Assembly (NCBI RefSeq): GCF_001905725.1
Contig: NZ_LIWB01000020.1
Location: forward strand, 62,001 to 126,000
Source: Streptomyces sp. CB02400
GTDB lineage: Bacteria; Actinomycetota; Actinomycetes; Streptomycetales; Streptomycetaceae
Direction of reading: 5' to 3'
Length of the DNA: 64,000 bases
Positions 58,552 through 64,000 of this stretch are shown in pieces. Every line of letters begins with the position of its first letter. Position 1 is the first letter of the stretch. The notes beneath the pieces are model-generated. The model saw nothing but the letters and a program-made list of their open reading frames with translations. It searched no databases and was not told the origin of the DNA. Position numbers and translations under genes: made by a program.

Positions 58552-58581
58552 AGGCCGTACCGGGTATCCCCGATACGGCCT
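58552..58581 (-). terminator. Terminator of tRNA-Pro copy 3
   Basis: A 13-bp stem with one mismatch (58552-58564 with 58569-58581) lies after the tRNA, and a TTTT run follows it on the minus strand. Confidence 0.75.
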
Positions 58582-58601
58582 CCGACCTGCTGTTCGACAA
58601 G

Positions 58602-58675
<74 letters not shown>

Positions 58676-58756
58676 TTGCCCGTCTGACCTGGGGATTCCC
58701 CCGGCCGAACGCGCACGGAAACCATACCGCACTCCAGGCGGTGATCGCGCATCCGT

Positions 58757-59173
58757 TTACGGCCGCGGGCTCCTCCCGGAGCGCGCCTCCTCGGGCGGCA
58801 GGCCCAGCCGGGGGTGCGCCTCGAGGAGCCGGGGCGGGGCCGCCTGGCGCCAGGAGTCGGCGAGGATGTCGCGCAGCTCGCCCTCGTCCTCCAGGGCGGC
58901 GAGGCGGACCCTGACCCAGGCGAACTGCGCCTCGTGGCCGGCGATCCAGAACTTCTCCGGTTCGGCGAGGGCCAGTTCGTCGCGCTCCTCCTTGGGGCAG
59001 CGCACGGCGATGGAGGTCTCGTCCTCGGGCAGGGTGGCGAACATCTTCCCCGCGACCCGGAACGTGGGCATGCTCCAGGCGACCTTCTCCGTGGTGTCCG
59101 GCAGGGACAGGGCGATCCGTCGTACGTCTTCGGCATCCGGCATGGCAGGCACCGTAGCGGCCGGCACTGACAC
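58757..59173 (-). CDS. MmcQ/YjbR family DNA-binding-fold protein
   Basis: This 138-residue protein has the MmcQ/YjbR fold (CyaY-like): 'EDVRRIALSLPDTTEKVAWS', 'TFRVAGKMFATLPEDET' and 'AWVRVRLAALEDEGELRDIL'. The family is small and widely annotated as DNA-binding but the function is not known. The start is a GTG at 59173 directly after the acetyltransferase stop; an ATG at 59143 is the other possibility. It is the last gene of an XRE-GNAT-MmcQ operon. Confidence 0.87.
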   Translation of the reverse strand: MSVPAATVPAMPDAEDVRRIALSLPDTTEKVAWSMPTFRVAGKMFATLPEDETSIAVRCPKEERDELALAEPEKFWIAGHEAQFAWVRVRLAALEDEGELRDILADSWRQAAPPRLLEAHPRLGLPPEEARSGRSPRP

Positions 59174-59719
59174 TCACCCGGTGGCGGGCGGTACGGGGTC
59201 CGCTCCCGGACGCTTGTAGTAGATCGTCGTCGGCCGCAGCACCCCGGCGGGGTCCGCCGCGTAGTCGGGGATGGCGCCGACGGGGGTCCAGCCGGAGGAG
59301 TGGTAGAGGTGCTCGGCGGGGCTGCCGGTCTCGGTGTCCAGGTGCAGCAGGGTGACGCCCCGCGCGGCGGCCGCCTCCTCCGCGACGGTCAGCAGCCGCC
59401 GTCCGAGGCCCCGGCCACGGGCCTCGCGGTGCACCATCAGCTTCACCAGTTCCGCGCGGTGGACGCTGTTGGGCTTGTCGGGGAGGGCGAGGCTCACGGT
59501 GCCCAGCACCCTTCCGGGTTCCTCGTACGCCGCCCACACCGCGAGCCGGCCTGCGGTGACGGCCGCGGACCGTTCCCTCCACCAGCCGGCCGCCTCCGCG
59601 CGGTCGAGCGGGGCCAGGAAGCCGACGGAGGCGCCGCCGTCCACCGTGTCGGCGAGCAGTTCGGCCAAGGACGGGGCCAGGTCGGCCAGGCGGGCCGCGT
59701 CCAGCCGGACGATGTTCAC
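59174..59719 (-). CDS. GNAT-family N-acetyltransferase
   Basis: This 181-residue protein has the GNAT fold: 'AAYEEPGRVLGTVSLALPD' in the beta strands, the acetyl-CoA motif 'HREARGRGLGRRLLTVAEE' (R-x-x-G-x-G/A), and 'LHLDTETGSPAEHLYHSSGW' at the end of the fold. It probably acetylates a small molecule or toxin. The GTG at 59719 overlaps the stop of the XRE gene by 4 bp (GTGA), which shows co-translation. Confidence 0.9.
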   Translation of the reverse strand: MNIVRLDAARLADLAPSLAELLADTVDGGASVGFLAPLDRAEAAGWWRERSAAVTAGRLAVWAAYEEPGRVLGTVSLALPDKPNSVHRAELVKLMVHREARGRGLGRRLLTVAEEAAAARGVTLLHLDTETGSPAEHLYHSSGWTPVGAIPDYAADPAGVLRPTTIYYKRPGADPVPPATG

Positions 59720-60303
59720 GGTCGCACCACCGCCAGTACGTAGCGCACGCCCTCGGGGCCGGGGCAGCGGAACCGGGTGGGGCCCCAGACGCGGAGTCTG
59801 AGGCAGTCGCCGTCGCCGAGACGGTGCTCGACGTCCCGGTCCGTCACGGCGAGGGCTCCTTCCAGGACCCAGATGTGCTGTTCCAGGCCGGGTACGGGCG
59901 GCCGGTCGTAGGTGATGTCCGCACCGGCGTCGAGCCGGCCCTCGACGAGTTCGCCGCGCAGCCCGCCGTGCGGCGGGGACACGGACCGGCGGACGAAACC
60001 GGAGGCCCTGTCCTCCCACACCGGCTGGTCGGCGGCCCGCACCAGCGGCGCGGGCTCCGCCTCGATCTCGCTGAGCAGTTGGGACATGGTCCGCCCGTAG
60101 ACGGCGCACAGCCGGTTGAGCAGGGAGGCGGTGGGACTGGTCTCCGCGCGCTCGGCCCTGGACAGGGTGGACCGGCTGATCCCACTGCGCTCCGCCAGCT
60201 CTCCGAGCGACCAGCCGTGCTCGCTCCGCAGTTCGGCCAGGCGCCCGCCGAGCCGGACGTCGACGGGGTCCGGGGAGGCGTCCCCGGTCTCATCATGTTT
60301 CAC
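59716..60303 (-). CDS. XRE-family regulator with cupin domain
   Basis: This 195-residue protein has an N-terminal helix-turn-helix ('LAELRSEHGWSLGELAERSG', 'ISRSTLSRAERAETSPTASL') and a C-terminal cupin sensor ('GADITYDRPPVPGLEQHIWV', 'VLEGALAVTDRDVEHRLGDG'). Such PuuR/SutR-like proteins respond to a small molecule. The palindrome at 60304-60324 lies directly before the start codon, so it probably represses itself and the two genes behind it. Confidence 0.92.
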   Translation of the reverse strand: MKHDETGDASPDPVDVRLGGRLAELRSEHGWSLGELAERSGISRSTLSRAERAETSPTASLLNRLCAVYGRTMSQLLSEIEAEPAPLVRAADQPVWEDRASGFVRRSVSPPHGGLRGELVEGRLDAGADITYDRPPVPGLEQHIWVLEGALAVTDRDVEHRLGDGDCLRLRVWGPTRFRCPGPEGVRYVLAVVRP

Positions 60304-60324
60304 ATACGGGATTCTATCCCGTAT
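60304..60324. promoter_or_regulatory. Perfect palindrome next to the XRE start codon
   Basis: atacggga-ttcta-tcccgtat, an 8-5-8 perfect inverted repeat, touches the start codon of the XRE gene. Binding here would block the ribosome site or the promoter; autoregulation is the simplest reading. Confidence 0.7.
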
Positions 60325-60343
60325 TCGAGATGATAGGGAGTGG

Positions 60344-60496
60344 TCACCGGCCGGCTCTGGCGAGGTTGTTGTACAGCCGCCTCAGATGCTTGGCCACGGG
60401 GCACTGTGTGCCGTCCGCACCGCATTGACGGCAGCTCCGAAGGTGCTGCTCGTAGTCCTGGCGGGCCTGCTCGAGGCTGTCGTACGACGGTTGCAT
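60344..60496 (-). CDS. Small Cys-containing hypothetical protein
   Basis: This 50-residue protein reads 'MQPSYDSLEQARQDYEQHLR' then a Cys-rich stretch C-R-Q-C-G...Q-C-P and 'HLRRLYNNLARAG'. AGGAAG precedes the ATG at 60496, which supports translation. The three Cys could bind zinc. It lies upstream of the XRE operator on the same strand. No family is recognised; an upstream start would add ten residues. Confidence 0.55.
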   Translation of the reverse strand: MQPSYDSLEQARQDYEQHLRSCRQCGADGTQCPVAKHLRRLYNNLARAGR

Positions 60497-60651
60497 TCGA
60501 CTTCCTGAAGGTCGTCCGGGCACCACGGATCACGGGCGCCGCAGGGGGATGGGGCCACCTCGACTGGTTGCCTGAGGCGCACACATCAACTTTGATCTTG
60601 TTACTCGCAGTACGGCAAACCGGGCCGGCGAGCTGTGGTCCCGCGGGCGTT

Positions 60652-61368
60652 TCACAGCCGGGCGCCGCGGCGCTCACCGCGCAGCAGCCACGCCAGGTAG
60701 GCGCCGCCGGCCACACCGGTGAGCACGCCGACCGGCAGCAGTGCCGAGCCGGTCAGCCGCTGGGTGACCAGGTCGGCGGCGGTCACCAGGAGCGCCCCCG
60801 TCCATCCGGCGGGCAGGACGTTCGGCCCCGCGGCCCGGGTCACGCGGCGTGCCGGCTGCGGGGCCGCCATCGCCACGAACGGGACCGGGCCGGCCGCCGC
60901 GACGGCCATCGCCGTGAGTCCCGTACCGGCGGCGAGCAGGACCAGGCGGCTGCGCTCGGGCGGCACCCCGAGCGCGGCGGCGGTGTCGTCGCCCATCTCC
61001 AGCATCGTCAGCCGCCGCGCGTGGACCAGGACGACCGGGAGCAGGGCCGGCAGTCCGAGCGCCGCGACGCGTACGTCGGTCCAGTCGCGGGCGTTGAGGG
61101 AGCCGATCGTCCAGCTCGCCGCCTGGGCGGCCTTGCCGATGTCCGCGCGGACGTACAGGAAGCCGGTGGCCGCGCCGAGCACGGCGGACGCGCCGATGCC
61201 GACGAGGACCAGCCGGTAGCCGTGCACGCCGCGCCGCCAGGCCAGCAGGTACACGGCGGCGGCGGTGGCGAGGCCTCCGCAGACCGCGCCGGCCGCGGTC
61301 TGCGCGGCACGGCACCCGTGTCGAGGACGATGATCGCGACCAGTGCCCCGGCCGAGGCGCCGGACGTT
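60652..61368 (-). pseudogene. Truncated, frameshifted FecCD-type siderophore permease
   Basis: The C-terminal two thirds of a BtuC/FecCD iron-siderophore permease are present: 'YLLAWRRGVHGYRLVLVGIG', 'WTIGSLNARDWTDVRV', 'LEMGDDTAAALGVPPERSR' and 'TGVAGGAYLAWLLRGERRG' at the C-terminus. Upstream of about 61310 the family sequence continues in another frame ('SGASAGALVAIIVLDTG') and ends at about 61368, where a plus-strand beta-propeller fragment begins. The N-terminal third is lost. No transport function is expected. Confidence 0.75.
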
Positions 61369-61882
61369 CGAGGAGAAGAAGCGCGTCACCGTCGAGGGCG
61401 CGGGCCCGGCCGGCCTGACCCTCGACGAGAGGACCGGCGCCCTCTACGCCGCCGACCTGGGCAACGACCGGCTCATCGAGCTGAAGCGCGGCTCCACGAC
61501 CCCGCGCTTCCTCCCGGCCGGTGACGGCCCGATCTCTGTCTCCCTGTCGAAGAACGGCCGGACGGCCTACACCGCCGACCAGACCTCGGGCACCCTGTCC
61601 GTGATCGACCTGCGCGAGGGCACCGTGACCAAGTCCGTGGCGACCGGCGCCGGCGCCCTCTCGGTGGCCACCGACGAGCGCTCCGGCGACGTCGTGGTGG
61701 TCAACCGCACCGCCGTCACCGTCACGGTGGTCGACCCGCGCGAGGGCGTGGTCGAGGAGACCGTGGCCACCGGGGCCAACCCCAACCACGTGGAGATCAC
61801 CGACGGCACCGCCTACGTGACCGACAAGTCCGGCGCCACGCAGACCGAGGACACCCTGGCCCGGATCCGCCTCGCCCGCTGA
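61369..61882 (+). pseudogene. Truncated YncE-like beta-propeller protein
   Basis: The plus strand has the C-terminal half of a seven-bladed beta-propeller of the YVTN/SMP-30-like kind: 'GLTLDERTGALYAADLGNDR', 'VSLSKNGRTAYTADQTSGTL', 'VIDLREGTVTKSVATGAG', and 'TGANPNHVEITDGTAYVTDK'. The start codon, signal peptide and first blades are missing; the sequence changes abruptly at about 61369 into the permease remnant on the other strand. It was probably a secreted binding protein in the intact state. Confidence 0.7.
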
Positions 61883-61890
61883 GGCCCCGG

Positions 61891-61921
61891 CGGGGGCGGC
61901 CGGTCCTGCCTGCCGCCCCCG
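61891..61921 (+). terminator. Hairpin after the beta-propeller remnant
   Basis: A perfect 10-bp stem (61891-61900 with 61912-61921) with an 11-base loop starts 8 bases after the stop. Direct copies of cttcgcgggcgtcag lie just beyond it. Confidence 0.7.
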
Positions 61922-61963
61922 TTCTCGCTGCGCGGCCTTCGCGGGCGTCAGCCTTCGCGGGCG

Positions 61964-64000
61964 TCAGCCGCCCGAGCAGACGGCGCCGTTGAGGCGGAAG
62001 ACCGTCGGCTGCGGGTTGGGCCCGTCATTGGCGCCGACGAAGCCGAACGAGGCCGTCGACCCGCCGTCCGGGGCCAGCGCCCCGGCACCTTCGGGAGCGG
62101 TCACCCGTACATGCGTGCCCGTCTGGTGGAACGTGGCGTTCCAGCCGGAGGACACCGACTGGCGGTCGGTCGGCCAGTCCCAGTCCACGGTCCAGCCGGT
62201 GATCGGGGTGTCCGAGAGGTTCCGGACGGTGACCGTGGCCACGAAGCCGTTGCCCCAGCTCGTGTCGCGGTGGTAGGTCACCGCGCAGGGGGCGTCCGGC
62301 GGAGTGCCGGTGGTGAAGGTCAGCGGAGTGGACGGGGCGGAGAGCCGGCCAGAGGCGTCGGCCGCCAGCACGTTGACCGTGTGGGTGCTGCCCGGGGGCA
62401 GGTTCCGCAGGGTCACGGACGTGCCGGTGGTCTCGCCCACCACATGGGTGTGCGCGCCGTCGCGCTCCTGGACCAGGTAGCGGGTGGCGCCCGCCGCGCC
62501 CTCCCAGGACAGGCTCGCGGTGGTGTCGGTCACCGCCTCCAGCCGCGGTGTCCCCGGGGCCCCGGCGTCGGACGCCCCCGGCCCGGTGCCGGACTGCGGA
62601 GTGAGGGTGACGGTGAGCATCCCGTACGGCGGCACGGTGACCCGGGAGGCGGACGCCGTACCGTCGGTGACGTCGGTGATGTCGCTGTCGCCGCGCGCGT
62701 AACGGCTGACCTCGGGTGCGGCGGCGGACGGGGTGAAGCCCTCGTAGTCGAGGTCCACGGTCCGCGCGGCGTCCGGGTCCTTGTTGATGAGCAGGACGCT
62801 CAGCCGTCCGTCGCGACGGTGCACGGCGTGGGCGGAGACGTCCTGCGCGGAGGACGCGGCGGCGACCAGGGTGTCGCCGGCGGTGCCCAGTTCGCTGGTC
62901 ATCTTCATGCCGTAGTAGGGGTGGAACGGTGTGTTGGGCGCCGGCTCGCAGACGTCACCGGTGCAGGCGCCGCTGGAGAGCATCCCCATGTCGCCGTAGT
63001 CCGTCTCGCCGTCGACGGTGGTGATCCGGCCCGCGCCGTTGTGGGTGTTCCACCAGTCGACGGTGAAGACACCGTTCTCCAGGGCCGTCATGAACGCATC
63101 GGCGGCGAACAGGCCGTTGGGGCGGGCGGTGAGCATGGCGCCGCCGGTGTTGGTGTTGATCTCGGTGAGGGCGATGCCGATGCGCGGTGAGTCGGCGCCC
63201 GCGTACCGGTCGAGCTGGCTGCGGACCTCGCGCAGTTCGCCGGGCAGCCTGGTCAGCCTGGCCATGGCGTCCTCGGCGGTGGTGTCGGCGCCGCCCGCGT
63301 ACCAGTGGACGCTCACGAAGTCGATGACGTCGGTGACTTCGGAGAGCACGGTGTGGTTCCAGTCGCCCGGATCGCCCTCGCCGACGACGCCGTCCGGCCA
63401 GTGGCCCGGGGTGGTGAGGACCGCGCCGATCTTGACGGTGGGGTCGACGGCCTTCATGGCCTCTGCGTAGGCGCGGACCTGACGGGCGTACTCCCGGGGG
63501 CTCTTGTCCTCGTGCTCGTCGTGCTCCCAGCCGTTGCCGTAGTGGCCGTTGCCGTAGATCTCGTTGCCGATCTCCCAGTACTTCGCGTCGTAGTCCTTGG
63601 TGACGTTGGCGTACCGGACCCAGCCGGCCGCCTCCTCGGGCGTGCCGGAGCCGTAGTTGGCGATCAGGATCGGCTGGGCGCCGGTGGCGCGGACGGTGCC
63701 CATGAAGGCGTCGAAGCCGGTGCCGGGGGCGACGTATCCGCCGGGCGCCGTGTGCGTCTCCCAGTGGTAGATGTCCGCGTACGAGCCGCCGGGGTAGCGC
63801 ATCGCCCCGACGTCGGCCGCCTTCATCAGGTCGGCGACCTCGGGATCGTTCATGTGCGAGTCCCAGATGGCCGTGTTGACCCCGCGCGCGGTGTCGGACA
63901 TGCGGCCCAGCGATGCCTGCGTGTTGACCTGGACGTCGACGTCCGCGGCGGGGGTCTCGGGCGCGGCGGCCGACGCGACACCGGTGGCGTTCAGCGGGGA
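61964..64000 (-). CDS. Secreted arabinofuranosidase-like glycoside hydrolase, Fn3 and CBM2 (cut by right edge)
   Basis: The frame is open to the right edge (about 678 residues seen), so the signal peptide and start lie outside. The catalytic part is a clan-A TIM barrel: 'AMRYPGGSYADIYHWETH', 'KYWEIGNEIYGNGHYGNGW' with the acid/base Glu and 'RIGIALTEINTNTGG' with the likely nucleophile. A beta-rich domain follows, then Fn3 ('TASLSWEGAAGATRYLVQE') and a C-terminal CBM2 ('DTSWGNGFVATVTVRNLSDT', 'SVSSGWNATFHQTG'), which binds cellulose or xylan. It probably removes arabinose from plant hemicellulose outside the cell; the exact GH family is uncertain. Confidence 0.87.
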   Translation of the reverse strand, partial: SPLNATGVASAAAPETPAADVDVQVNTQASLGRMSDTARGVNTAIWDSHMNDPEVADLMKAADVGAMRYPGGSYADIYHWETHTAPGGYVAPGTGFDAFMGTVRATGAQPILIANYGSGTPEEAAGWVRYANVTKDYDAKYWEIGNEIYGNGHYGNGWEHDEHEDKSPREYARQVRAYAEAMKAVDPTVKIGAVLTTPGHWPDGVVGEGDPGDWNHTVLSEVTDVIDFVSVHWYAGGADTTAEDAMARLTRLPGELREVRSQLDRYAGADSPRIGIALTEINTNTGGAMLTARPNGLFAADAFMTALENGVFTVDWWNTHNGAGRITTVDGETDYGDMGMLSSGACTGDVCEPAPNTPFHPYYGMKMTSELGTAGDTLVAAASSAQDVSAHAVHRRDGRLSVLLINKDPDAARTVDLDYEGFTPSAAAPEVSRYARGDSDITDVTDGTASASRVTVPPYGMLTVTLTPQSGTGPGASDAGAPGTPRLEAVTDTTASLSWEGAAGATRYLVQERDGAHTHVVGETTGTSVTLRNLPPGSTHTVNVLAADASGRLSAPSTPLTFTTGTPPDAPCAVTYHRDTSWGNGFVATVTVRNLSDTPITGWTVDWDWPTDRQSVSSGWNATFHQTGTHVRVTAPEGAGALAPDGGSTASFGFVGANDGPNPQPTVFRLNGAVCSGG

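Overview
The window looks like Streptomyces (or a very close actinomycete) chromosome. GC content is very high with strong third-position GC. The families are typical of the genus: a SAV2177-type methyltransferase, a WhiB-like protein, Cgl0159, the VMAP/trypsin and FxsT-type conflict proteins, and lipobox sugar-binding proteins. Three identical tRNA-Pro(GGG) genes, all on the minus strand, are the only RNA genes seen. No rRNA, CRISPR array, insertion sequence or phage gene was found. All family assignments come from reading the sequence; no search was run.

Layout. 1-5.3 kb: a LuxR/MalT-like regulator cut by the left edge, an astacin-like protein whose catalytic Glu is replaced, an XRE remnant, tRNA-Pro, and a divergent MFS pump/TetR pair with two operator palindromes. 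5.3-11.7 kb: an aromatic-acid catabolic island. It holds a GntR regulator, a GalB-like hydratase, a GalC-like aldolase, a GalD-like tautomerase and a VOC ring-cleavage dioxygenase in one operon, plus an AAHS transporter sharing an operator sequence. Beside it lie head-to-head remnants of an Ldh-type dehydrogenase and a cupin. 11.8-28.2 kb: an inositol/cyclitol island with three Gfo/Idh dehydrogenases, PhyH oxygenase, SDR, LacI regulator, IolE-like isomerase, a sugar ABC importer, a broken iolC, a Cgl0159 aldolase-like protein, IolB, IolD and a GntR/UTRA regulator. 28.2-30.3 kb: an aldo-keto reductase with a MerR-type promoter and an EEP-family phosphatase/nuclease.

30.6-44.2 kb is the most unusual part. 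A translationally coupled four-gene operon (trypsin-like protease with effector-associated domain, VMAP, MoxR ATPase, and a 1534-residue vWA/NB-ARC/TPR protein) converges on a coupled three-gene RiPP operon (FxsA-like precursor, radical SAM/SPASM maturase, HExxH putative peptide hydroxylase). A Trypco1 gene and a ClC antiporter follow. The inferred picture is a protease- and STAND-ATPase-controlled conflict or signalling module tied to a modified peptide that ends in an atypical way.

44.5-54.1 kb: tRNA-Pro, DUF309, CobF and CobK (with a decayed duplicate of the cobK 3' end), a diacylglycerol-kinase-like protein, TauE/SafE permease, thiolase, a WhiB-like protein lacking one cluster cysteine coupled to Dps, DUF3140, HhH-GPD, methyltransferase and a Nudix-like protein. 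54.1-58.4 kb: a second sugar ABC importer. 58.6-64 kb: tRNA-Pro, MmcQ/YjbR, GNAT and XRE-cupin genes, a second head-to-head pair of truncated genes (FecCD permease and beta-propeller), and a secreted arabinofuranosidase-like enzyme with Fn3 and CBM2 domains that runs off the right edge.
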